48,095 bases of DNA from an uncultured Collinsella sp. (lineage in GTDB: Bacteria; Actinomycetota; Coriobacteriia; Coriobacteriales; Coriobacteriaceae), in contig CAKUEU010000007.1 of the NCBI GenBank assembly GCA_934646865.1, forward strand, positions 1-48,095. The letters run 5' to 3'. The position numbers and the translations under genes are program-made. A model generated the notes under the pieces. The model was not told the origin of the DNA and made no database searches. It saw only the letters and a program-made list of their open reading frames with translations. Below are positions 36,097 through 43,240 of the stretch, piece after piece; the first letter of the stretch is position 1, and every line of letters begins with the position of its first letter.

Positions 36097-36183
36097 GTTG
36101 ACCTCCTGCGATTGCGTTTTGGCTCTCTTCTACCCAGTTTTGGGATGGCAGGTGCGCTGGTTTTGGAGTTGAGGGGCGGGAGC

Positions 36184-36352
36184 GGAAAGCGTGTCCCGTT
36201 TTGAGCGCGGATTCCGGGATGTACTTTCCGCTAGCCATTCATTTGGAAATTGCATCCCATTCCGAATGAGGATTCCGGGATGCAGTTTCCGCTTGAGGCG
36301 TCATCCGGAAACTGCACCCCAGTCTGAGCCGGAATTCCGGGATGGATTTTCC
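36184..36352. repeat. Three tandem palindromic units (period 61-62 bp)
   Basis: Units start at 36184, 36245 and 36307. Each begins GGAAA, then about GCATCCC, a variable loop with GAG, then GATTCCGGGATG and TTTCCGC, so each folds into a hairpin. They lie between the patatin promoter and the T-arm-capped elements. Confidence 0.75.
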
Positions 36353-36429
36353 GCCTGGGGCGACGTTGATGCGGGGCATGGCAGGCTGCAATCCGATCGG
36401 CATCGCATCTGCATAGGGTTGAAGCTTTG

Positions 36430-36562
36430 CGCGGAGAATCCGCGTATTTGCTTCGCAAATCCGCACCGGCTTCGGCCGGCTGCCGCCGCCCTCGCCCGCG
36501 GGCTAAAAACGCTTACGCGTTTTCTTAACGCCCGCGCCCTGCACAGAGTTCGATTCTCCGCG
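36430..36562 (+). repeat. T-arm-capped palindromic element, copy 1
   Basis: 133 bp. The outer 11-bp arms are CGCGGAGAATC and GATTCTCCGCG, the latter preceded by GAGTT as in the tmRNA T-arm. Internal hairpins: ATTTGC/GCAAAT (loop TTC), CCGGC/GCCGG (loop TTCG), and CGGGC/GCCCG enclosing AAAACGC/GCGTTTT. It lies in inverted orientation to ssrA. Confidence 0.8.
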
Positions 36563-36641
36563 GTACGGGGCTAGAGTTGGAGCAAGGGCATGGGCAGCTG
36601 AAACTCAATCGGCATCGCATCTATATCGGGTTGAGGCATTG

Positions 36642-36774
36642 CGCGGAGAATCCGCGCGTTCGCTTCGCGAACCCGCACCGGCTTCGGCCGGCTGCCGCCG
36701 TCCTCGCCCGCGGGCTAAAAACGCTTACGCGTTTTCTTAACGCCCGCGCCCTGCACAGAGTTCGATTCTCCGCG
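36642..36774 (+). repeat. T-arm-capped palindromic element, copy 2
   Basis: 133 bp, 212 bp from copy 1; the 80-bp spacer upstream is also duplicated with divergence. The first hairpin reads GTTCGC/GCGAAC, changed on both sides relative to copy 1, so pairing is kept. The other hairpins are identical. It ends 20 bp before the tmRNA terminator. Confidence 0.8.
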
Positions 36775-36793
36775 GTATCTTTAAGTAATAAAA

Positions 36794-36823
36794 AAGCAGG
36801 TAGAGGCACTTCTCTACCTGCTT
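36794..36823 (-). terminator. Terminator of ssrA
   Basis: A perfect 12-bp stem AAGCAGGTAGAG / CTCTACCTGCTT with 6-nt loop, followed by TTTT on the minus strand. Lies 9 nt past the tmRNA CCA end. Confidence 0.95.
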
Positions 36824-36831
36824 GTAACTTT

Positions 36832-37195
36832 TGGTGGAGGCGCGGAGAATCGAACTCCGGTCCACGAAAGCCCCCTGATTGGCATCTCCAAGCTCAGTCG
36901 CTGGTTTAGTCTCGGACGCTTTGCGCGCAGCGACACGCTCGCGGCGTCCTAACCGGTTCGGTCTTAGCCTGCACCATACCGATTACGTGCGCAGGAGCAT
37001 TCCCCTAAAATGACGTCGCGCCGGTGTCGGGGAAATCACCGGGTTGACGCGCCGCTATAAATTAAGCAGCGAGAGCCATAGGCTCAAAAGAAGAGTTGTT
37101 GTCAATTCAATTTGACGGTACCCCTGTTTAACGAGGCGAGGAGACCTCGGCTTGCTTCCTCTCTCAGAGCTATCGTGTCGAAACCAGTCGCCCCC
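36832..37195 (-). ncRNA. ssrA: Transfer-messenger RNA (tmRNA)
   Basis: About 364 nt. The 5' end GGGGGCGACTGGTTTCGAC and the 3' end GGAGTTCGATTCTCCGCG then CCTCCACCA pair to form a tRNA-like acceptor; the T-arm is intact and CCA is encoded. The tag frame ends DNNSSFEPMALAA followed by TAA; the exact resume codon is less certain. It rescues stalled ribosomes and tags proteins for proteolysis. A possible -10 (TAAGAT, complement of 37292-37297) lies upstream. 37196-37432 otherwise holds only a hairpin GCGGGG/CCCCGC (about 37264-37279). Confidence 0.95.
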
Positions 37196-37432
37196 GAATG
37201 TCGGGAAAGTCTGGATGGCATTGGGCACGAGTACCCAACACCCGTCGACTTTTCAAGGAACACGCGGGGCGAACCCCGCTTGTGAAGTGTTATCTTACCA
37301 CGTTCTGAAAGCGGACAGCTGTTCTATGCACGAGCTGTGAAAACCATAATGTGCGCACGACTTCGCATTTTTGTTACCGAACACGTCACGTATATTTTCG
37401 TCGAGCAAAATTGACCCGTCGAAAGGACCGTT

Positions 37433-37867
37433 ATGGATACCAAAGAGCAGCTCGTCAACGCCCTTGTTGGCCTGGGCACTACGATTACCGAAGCTATGGA
37501 TGTCATCGAGGGCTTTGTCCCCTGCGGACATCCCGCCCTCACGGTATCGAACGCCCTCGTCGCGCTGGACGCTGACGATGATGCGGCTCTCGCCCAGCAG
37601 CTCGAGACCGTCGAGGGCTTTATCGACCACGTGAGCGAGAATCGCGGCGTCACCGCACATCACGATCTCTTTGTTGAACTCGTGGGTCCCAAGGCCGACC
37701 TGTTCGCAGCGATCCGCGAGGTAGGCGCCCTTATGCAGACCGCAGTCGTCAAGAACGCCCAGGTCAACGAGTGGGTCTACCGCAGCCTGGCCGCACTGAA
37801 CGATTCCGACGAAAAGGTCGTCGAGAAGCTCGCCGAAGCTCCTGCCATCAAGGCAGCGCTTTTGTAA
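37433..37867 (+). CDS. Small acidic helical protein of unknown function
   Basis: A 144-residue acidic, largely helical protein without signal peptide or membrane segment. It starts MDTKEQLVNALVGLGTTITE and has a single Cys in EGFVPCGHPAL. I do not recognise the family. The start follows AAAGGA. Codon usage looks like the neighbours. It is divergent from ssrA and convergent with the PIN toxin gene. Confidence 0.65.
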   Translation: MDTKEQLVNALVGLGTTITEAMDVIEGFVPCGHPALTVSNALVALDADDDAALAQQLETVEGFIDHVSENRGVTAHHDLFVELVGPKADLFAAIREVGALMQTAVVKNAQVNEWVYRSLAALNDSDEKVVEKLAEAPAIKAALL

Positions 37868-37875
37868 TTTAAGAA

Positions 37876-37915
37876 TGCGTGGCCTTCGGGACGTCGGTGC
37901 TCCGAAGGCCACGCA
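37876..37915 (-). terminator. Hairpin between convergent genes
   Basis: A perfect 14-bp stem TGCGTGGCCTTCGG / CCGAAGGCCACGCA. The minus strand continues TTCTTAAATT, so it probably ends the toxin-antitoxin transcript; it may serve both directions. Confidence 0.7.
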
Positions 37916-37927
37916 GACAGCCAGGCA

Positions 37928-38443
37928 CTATCGGGATACCTGACCACCACGTTCGGCCAAAGCCAAAATCGGCATCATTTGGCGTGGCGTTTTTGCTGCA
38001 ATATCGGCATGTTCGAGCAGCTTGCGATCGTTGGTCACCAAGTAATCGACCTGCGCGCGCTTGCACGCGGCGAGCACCAAGTTATCCTCGAAATCGCGAT
38101 GGAGCGCCAAGTATTTGTCGGCCAGCCAAAGGTCCGACGCATCCGCGCCTACAGCCGTGGCGTTTTCGGTCATGTTCCGAACAAACGCCAGCGCCGCATC
38201 GCCAATTGCACGGGCAGACGCCTCGTCGAGCGCTCCCCCGTTGGCAAGAACACTGCGCTTTAATTCGTGCTGGACAACGTACAGCACGTCCTTGGCGATG
38301 TGCACGGGGAAGAACAGCGACGTGCCTGTCTCCGCAGCCTGCCCGATAAAAGCCCGCGCGGCAAACGACTCGGCATGGTCGACGCAAAACGAATCGACCC
38401 ATACGTTGGCATCTACCATGATCTTGAGAGATGTCCCGCTCAC
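37928..38443 (-). CDS. PIN-domain toxin (VapC-like)
   Basis: A 171-residue PIN-fold ribonuclease. The first acidic residue lies in VDANVWVDSF, and others in DLWLADKY, FEDNLVLAAC and YLVTND, matching the metal-binding acid set of PIN nucleases. The GTG start overlaps the antitoxin stop by 4 nt (GTGA), giving translational coupling. Toxic RNA cleavage is inferred from the family. Confidence 0.85.
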   Translation of the reverse strand: MSGTSLKIMVDANVWVDSFCVDHAESFAARAFIGQAAETGTSLFFPVHIAKDVLYVVQHELKRSVLANGGALDEASARAIGDAALAFVRNMTENATAVGADASDLWLADKYLALHRDFEDNLVLAACKRAQVDYLVTNDRKLLEHADIAAKTPRQMMPILALAERGGQVSR

Positions 38444-38793
38444 AGGATCATCCCCTTTTTACGATAGTGCTCGTCCATGGCCTCCGCATAGACCGTTTCC
38501 CAATCGCGGTCGTCGGACCCAGACAACGTAACGATACCCAAGTCCGCATAGAGCTGGTCCGCGGCCGCCCACGACGCGGCAAACGGGGACTCGGGCGCGA
38601 TGGCACGTTTCCGATCGTCGACGGCCGCGAGCACTTCCTCGCACTGGCTGCCGCCCTGTGCGACCTTGGCCACGACCTTTTTGATGAGCTCGGGCAGTGA
38701 CCCGCCCGAAAGCCGCAGCGCTTCCTCGGCACGGTTCTTGACCTGGCGATCCACACGAACATTCACCTGTGCCATGCCGCCAAAAGTACCCAT
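38440..38793 (-). CDS. RelB/DinJ-family antitoxin
   Basis: A 117-residue protein with an N-terminal ribbon-helix-helix segment (MAQVNVRVDRQVKNRAEEAL) that binds DNA, and an acidic C-terminal tail for toxin neutralisation. I place the start at 38793, with GGGAG about 10 nt upstream; MAQV at 38775 is an alternative. RelB/DinJ antitoxins usually pair with RelE/YafQ toxins; here the partner is a PIN protein. The operator is probably the GCTAGC array upstream. Confidence 0.82.
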   Translation of the reverse strand: MGTFGGMAQVNVRVDRQVKNRAEEALRLSGGSLPELIKKVVAKVAQGGSQCEEVLAAVDDRKRAIAPESPFAASWAAADQLYADLGIVTLSGSDDRDWETVYAEAMDEHYRKKGMIL

Positions 38794-38815
38794 GTCGATC
38801 ACGCTCCCTTCAATT

Positions 38816-38852
38816 GCTAGCTCTGCTAGCATCACTATATAGAGAAGCTAGC
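38816..38852. promoter_or_regulatory. Triple GCTAGC operator of the toxin-antitoxin pair
   Basis: GCTAGC occurs at 38816, 38825 and 38847. A TATATA-like -10 on the minus strand lies between the second and third copies. Typical of antitoxin autorepression sites. Confidence 0.6.
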
Positions 38853-38872
38853 AAGCGGTCAAACGCAAAACG

Positions 38873-38910
38873 CCTGCACCCGGATGGCGGCAATGCCATC
38901 CGGGTGCAGG
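38873..38910 (-). terminator. Terminator of metal ATPase operon
   Basis: A 16-bp perfect stem (CCTGCACCCGGATGGC / GCCATCCGGGTGCAGG) followed on the minus strand by CGTTTTGCGTTT. Confidence 0.85.
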
Positions 38911-38936
38911 CCAGATAACGTGGGAGAACACGCCGG

Positions 38937-41012
38937 CTAACGCAGGTAAGCCTTTGCGTTGCCCAGGCTATAGGCGATCGTCGAGCCGTTGTGCAGGAGC
39001 GACGACGTCTGTGGGGTAATCGTGCCGGTAATGCCGAGCGCCAGCAGTGCCGAGTTGGTAAGCATCACCTTGGAATACGAGCTCGTCAGACGGTCGATGA
39101 GCCCCTGGCTCATGCGGCGTAGGCGCACGATTGCGGCAAGGTCCGTATCGGCCAGGATGATGTCGGCGACCTCTTTAGCGATGTCGCTTCCGCCGCCCAT
39201 GGCCAGGCCCACATCGGCCAGACCCAGCGCCGGCGAGTCGTTGACGCCGTCGCCCACCATGGCAACGTGGCGCCCCTCGCGCTTGATCTGCTCCACGTAG
39301 GCGTACTTGTCCTCGGGTAGCAGCTCGGCCCTAAACTCGTCGACGCCCGCCTCGCGCGCAATGCGCTCGGCCGTGCGCTCGGAGTCGCCTGTGAGCATGA
39401 CGACGTGCTTGACTCCCAGCGCATGCAGGTCGGCAATGGCCTCGCGCACGCCAGGTTTGAGCGGGTCCTCGATGCCGAGCACGCCCACAACCATGCCATC
39501 GACCGCCAGGAAGAGCGGCGATAGGCCCTGCATCTGGGACTCGATGCGTTCCTTGATGTCAGACTCGAGCTGCGCGCCCTCGTCTTCAAACACAAAGTGC
39601 GCCGAACCGATGATCGCTCGACGTCCCTCGATGGACGAGGCAATGCCGTGCGCCACGATGTACTCGACGGCGGCATGGCGCTCGCGATGTTCGAGCCCGC
39701 GTTCACACGCGGCGTTAACGACGGCACGGGCCACCGGATGCGGAAAATGCTCCTCCAAGCAGGCGGAAAGGCGCAGAACCTCGTCCTCGCTCCAGCCGTC
39801 GGTCGTGAGCACGCAGGCCAGGCGCGGCTGGGCCTCGGTCAGCGTGCCGGTCTTGTCAAAGACGATGGTGTCGGCCTTGGCAAACGACTCAAAGTACTTG
39901 GCGCCCTTAACCATGACGCCCATCTTGGCGGCGTCACTCATGGCAGTCATGACGGCGACCGAACCCGTGAGCTTGAGCGCGCACGAGTAGTCGACCATCA
40001 GCGCCGCGGAGGTCTTAATGAGACTGCGCGTGGTGAGCGCGACCAGACCCGCAAGCAGGAAGTTCCACGGAACGATCTTGTTGGCGAGGTCCTCCATGTG
40101 CGACTGGCCCTCGGATTTAAGCGAGTCGGCCGTCTGCACGAGCGAGACGATCGAGCGCAGCTTGGTTTGGGCCGTATTGGCGCGCACGCGTACCAGGATG
40201 CTGCCGTCCTCCACGACGGTGCCAGCAAACACGTCGTCGCCCACGCTGCGCTCGACAGCCAGCGGCTCGCCGGTCAGGGTCGCCTGGTTGACCATGGCGC
40301 TCCCCTGCTCGACCACGCCATCGATGCAGATGGACATGCCGGTACGCACGGCGACCAGGTCGCCGGGCTCAAGCTCGGTGGCGGCAACGCTTACCTCGGT
40401 GTCGCCGACCACTTTTTGCGCCTTGTCGGGCACGTCGAGCAGCGAGTTGATGAGTTCGTTTTCGCTCATGGCGCGGGTGTAGTCCTCGAGCAGCTCACCC
40501 ACGTTGAGCAGGAACATCGTCTGGCCCGCGGTGTCGACATCGCGCTTGACGAACGAGATGCCGATAGCCGAAGCGTCGAGCACAGGAACGGTCAGGCGCG
40601 GCTGCGCCAGCTCATGAAGGGCAGCGCGCAAAAAGGTCATGTAACTGGCCACGATAAAGATGGCACGCAGCGGCGTGGGCAAGAACCAGCGGCGCGCGTA
40701 GTGGGCGCCGACGAGCGTGGCCAGATCCATAACCAGCTTGTGCTTGCGCGGCTCGAGCTGCATCACGTAACCCGACTTGGCGTCGGCGATGGCCTGGGCA
40801 TCGAGCGCGCCGACGGCGGCCAGTACGGCGTCGCGGCACGGCTCGTCGTATTCGAGCGCCATCTGCCCGATGCGTCCGTAGACGCGCACCTTGCGCACGC
40901 CGTCGATTTCACCGCTGAGCTTTAGAAGCGCATCGAGATCGCTCTCTGGCACAGGGCCCGCCAACTGGAGGCGGGTCCTGCCGGGGATCTCGCTGATAAT
41001 CGAGAATCTCAT
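38937..41012 (-). CDS. Metal-transporting P1B-type ATPase
   Basis: A 691-residue membrane pump. An N-terminal HMA-like domain (about 1-75, without the CxxC metal motif) is followed by transmembrane helices, the actuator TGEP, the phosphorylation site Asp386 in DKTGTLT, the HP motif in EEHFPHPVARAV and the hinge GDGVNDSPAL. The metal-site helix reads YSCALKL instead of CPC, placing it in a divergent subgroup. It is 18 nt downstream of a DUF6110 gene, a usual companion. The ion cannot be stated with confidence. Confidence 0.9.
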   Translation of the reverse strand: MRFSIISEIPGRTRLQLAGPVPESDLDALLKLSGEIDGVRKVRVYGRIGQMALEYDEPCRDAVLAAVGALDAQAIADAKSGYVMQLEPRKHKLVMDLATLVGAHYARRWFLPTPLRAIFIVASYMTFLRAALHELAQPRLTVPVLDASAIGISFVKRDVDTAGQTMFLLNVGELLEDYTRAMSENELINSLLDVPDKAQKVVGDTEVSVAATELEPGDLVAVRTGMSICIDGVVEQGSAMVNQATLTGEPLAVERSVGDDVFAGTVVEDGSILVRVRANTAQTKLRSIVSLVQTADSLKSEGQSHMEDLANKIVPWNFLLAGLVALTTRSLIKTSAALMVDYSCALKLTGSVAVMTAMSDAAKMGVMVKGAKYFESFAKADTIVFDKTGTLTEAQPRLACVLTTDGWSEDEVLRLSACLEEHFPHPVARAVVNAACERGLEHRERHAAVEYIVAHGIASSIEGRRAIIGSAHFVFEDEGAQLESDIKERIESQMQGLSPLFLAVDGMVVGVLGIEDPLKPGVREAIADLHALGVKHVVMLTGDSERTAERIAREAGVDEFRAELLPEDKYAYVEQIKREGRHVAMVGDGVNDSPALGLADVGLAMGGGSDIAKEVADIILADTDLAAIVRLRRMSQGLIDRLTSSYSKVMLTNSALLALGITGTITPQTSSLLHNGSTIAYSLGNAKAYLR

Positions 41013-41030
41013 AGTTTGTGCCTGGGGGCG

Positions 41031-41279
41031 CTACTCGGCTGCGTTGCTCGCAGCGTCAGCCTCGCTCTGGGTGATGTAGGCAGCCTCGGCAACCATGTCG
41101 TCGACATTGGCCTTGGCCTGCTCGACCATGTCCTGGTAGCCGTTCTTGATACGCATGCCGCACGCGATGCCCTGCACGCAGGCGTTCTTTACCGGAGCGC
41201 TGGTGAGCAGCTTGATGCCGGCCGTACCAAGCAGAAAACCGCCACCGACAAGCAAAGTGTTGAACGTCGACTTCTTCAT
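41031..41279 (-). CDS. DUF6110 family protein
   Basis: An 82-residue protein with an N-terminal hydrophobic helix (LLVGGGFLLGTAGIKLL), then the family segment APVKNACVQGIACGMRIK and an acidic amphipathic tail. DUF6110 genes are commonly found just before P-type ATPases of this subgroup; a membrane-anchored helper role is inferred. The start at 41279 follows GGGAGA. Confidence 0.82.
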   Translation of the reverse strand: MKKSTFNTLLVGGGFLLGTAGIKLLTSAPVKNACVQGIACGMRIKNGYQDMVEQAKANVDDMVAEAAYITQSEADAASNAAE

Positions 41280-41508
41280 GTTACGTCTCCCTTTTGCCGC
41301 ACGAATCGCGGCGTGGTGCCTCCGCACCCGAGTTACCAAACTTGCTCGAGCACACTATCGAAAAATAGTTTATCCAACAATTATGGTCAGCCATAACTAA
41401 CTTTTTGGAAATTTAAGGTCAGGAAATCTCCGGCTTCCGACAAACCACTCGTCGCGAAAAGCATCCGTGGCATCAGAGAATGCTCCTCCTCCGCCCCACA
41501 GATCGAGG

Positions 41509-41680
41509 TCTAATACTTTTCTGCGAAGTGAACGAGTGAAATCAGACCCCCGAAGCATCCGCATTTTTCGGCAGCAAAACCGCAGGAAAAACTCGACAAA
41601 ACCGCAGGAAACAACCTCCAAAATGTGTCGATGCTTCGTGGGTCCAAATAAGGTCGTTCACTTCTAGGAAAAGTATTAGA
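41509..41680. mobile_element. MITE-like element with about 60-bp inverted arms
   Basis: Starts TCTAATACTTTTC and ends GAAAAGTATTAGA. The arms (41509-41568 and 41620-41680) align over about 60 bp with scattered mismatches, sharing GAAGTGAACGA and CGAAGCAT. The centre contains a short direct repeat of AAAACCGCAGGAAA. No coding capacity. The rest of 41280-41508 shows nothing. Confidence 0.7.
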
Positions 41681-41705
41681 CAACGATCCGCACTGCCCCG
41701 CAGCC

Positions 41706-41730
41706 TGACAAAGGGACTGTCCCTTTGTCA
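41706..41730. repeat. Palindrome with AAAGGGACTGTCCCTTT core (copy 3)
   Basis: 25 nt, fully symmetric around one base: TGACA, AAGGGACTGTCCCTT, TGTCA. It overlaps the stop codon of the DUF4143 gene. A nearly identical palindrome lies at 43209-43237 on the gene's other side. Confidence 0.8.
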
Positions 41731-43077
41731 TGCTGCGAGCGCCTTCTTGATAAGAGGGACGGATCGGTCGGCCAAATACAGCGGAATATTGAGCACCCCA
41801 TCGTCAAGCCTCAGGTTCTTAAGGGAGTAACGGACTCTCAACGGGGTCGTCTCCGCATGTTTGTCGGCATAGTATTTCAGACTCTTGGAATGAATGACCT
41901 CCCCCGATTTGACCTCAACGGGAACAATATTGTTTCCGACTTGAATCAAAAAATCGACCTCATGCTTTGGTTTCTCGTTAGTCCAATAGCGCGGAGCGGC
42001 ATCCAGCTGCGGAAGCAACGCCTGAAGCACGTAGTTCTCGGCAAACGAGCCTTTGAACTCAGAAAAAATCGCGTCCGAGATGGCGAATGCCGAAGCATCG
42101 AGCTTTGCCATACGGCGCAGCAAGCCAACATCAAGACAGTAAACCTTAAAGGCCTTGAGATCATCGTAGGCCGAGAGCGGTATTCCGCCGCCGGTATTAA
42201 GTCGCGCCGACGTGATCAGACCGGCATCGGCGAGCCATTCCAGAGCGTCCTCATATTCGCGGGCACGAGCCCCCTCGCGAACCGCACCCCAAACAAACTT
42301 TTTATTCTCGCGCGCCAGCTGCGTTGGAATTGAGTTCCAAATTTGCGAAAGCTTAGCGAACTGTGCACGACCACCGTGCTTGGCAAAATCACGCTCATAG
42401 GAATCCAAGAGGTCGGATAACACTTTATCAACCTGAGCAATGTCACCCGTTTCGACCCACCGACCAAGAGCTTCCGGCATGCCACCGCATGCAAAATAGC
42501 GGCGAAGGTGCTCGACGAGTCTGACATGAAAGAAATCCGGTACCGCCTCGATCTGATCCAGACCGCCAAGATACGCATCATAGTTTGAGGCGCCTTCGGC
42601 CTTTAAAAACTCAGAAAAGCTCATGGGGTGCATCTCCATGAACTCGACCTTTCCCACCGGAAAGGCACTCGTCTCGCGGGACAAGCGAACACCCAGCAAA
42701 GACCCTGCGCACGCAACGTGATATTCGGGGGCCTCATCGCAAAAATACTTGAGAGCACCAACTGCAGAGGGGCAGTCCTGGATCTCGTCAACAATAAGCA
42801 GCGTCTCGCCAGGATCGATGGGCTGGCCAAACGCCAAGGATAGATTTGAAATAATGCGCCGCGGATCACGCGTGCCCTCGAAAAACTGCGCATATTCGCT
42901 TTGAACCCCGGGAGATGGCTCCTCCAGCGTCAGGTATACGCAGTTGCGATACGAGGCGCGGCCGAACTCCTTGAGCGCCCACGTCTTTCCAACCTGACGC
43001 GCTCCTTTAAGGATGAGCGGCTTACGATACTCCGACGCCTTCCAAGCATTAAGCTTGGCGATGATATCCCGCTGCAT
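41728..43077 (-). CDS. AAA-type ATPase with DUF4143 domain
   Basis: A 449-residue protein of the ATP-binding/DUF4143 family. Walker A GARQVGKT lies at residues 25-32 and Walker B LLIVDEIQ at about 93-100; the C-terminal DUF4143 region ends with a PD-(D/E)XK-like nuclease fold, HEVDFLIQVGNNIVPVEVKSG. These genes are widespread in anaerobes and often vary between strains; no function is proven. The start at 43077 follows GGGAGG. The gene is bracketed by palindromes and has a 77-nt palindrome as its promoter region. Confidence 0.9.
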   Translation of the reverse strand: MQRDIIAKLNAWKASEYRKPLILKGARQVGKTWALKEFGRASYRNCVYLTLEEPSPGVQSEYAQFFEGTRDPRRIISNLSLAFGQPIDPGETLLIVDEIQDCPSAVGALKYFCDEAPEYHVACAGSLLGVRLSRETSAFPVGKVEFMEMHPMSFSEFLKAEGASNYDAYLGGLDQIEAVPDFFHVRLVEHLRRYFACGGMPEALGRWVETGDIAQVDKVLSDLLDSYERDFAKHGGRAQFAKLSQIWNSIPTQLARENKKFVWGAVREGARAREYEDALEWLADAGLITSARLNTGGGIPLSAYDDLKAFKVYCLDVGLLRRMAKLDASAFAISDAIFSEFKGSFAENYVLQALLPQLDAAPRYWTNEKPKHEVDFLIQVGNNIVPVEVKSGEVIHSKSLKYYADKHAETTPLRVRYSLKNLRLDDGVLNIPLYLADRSVPLIKKALAA

Positions 43078-43093
43078 GACCGACCTCCCGCAA

Positions 43094-43170
43094 AAAACTT
43101 CCGTAAATGTGAGATTTCTCACATTTTACCCTGGGTAAAACGTGATATTTATCACATTTACGGAAGTTTT
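43094..43170. promoter_or_regulatory. 77-nt nested palindrome upstream of DUF4143 gene
   Basis: Two 38-nt arms around T43132, both starting AAAACTTCCGTAAATGTGA and ending TTTTACCC; they differ at about 6 positions. Each arm contains its own smaller palindrome (TGTGAGATTTCTCACA; GTGATATTTATCAC), and the middle is TTTTACCC-T-GGGTAAAA. It could form a cruciform or bind a dimeric repressor, probably autoregulatory. Confidence 0.75.
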
Positions 43171-43208
43171 AGGGCAGTTTTGTTACATTTTCATCATATA
43201 CAATGAAG

Positions 43209-43237
43209 TGTGACAGAGGGACTGTCACTTTGTCACA
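43209..43237. repeat. Palindrome with AGAGGGACTGTC core (copy 4)
   Basis: Arms TGTGACA / TGTCACA around AGGGACTGTC and CTT. It differs at two positions from the 25-nt palindrome at 41706-41730. It lies 3 nt from the ABC gene stop codon (43241) and may terminate that transcript. Confidence 0.7.
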
Positions 43238-43240
43238 TTC

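Noticed and set aside
36184..36352. CRISPR array
   Set aside because: Three units only, each palindromic across its whole length, and no unique spacers or cas genes.
36191..36909. Several small frames over the repeat region before ssrA
   Set aside because: They arise from tandem repeats and the complement of tmRNA; paralogous peptides follow the repeats, not coding constraint.
41397..41731. Small frames around 41400-41730
   Set aside because: They fall within the inverted arms of the MITE-like element and lack start signals.
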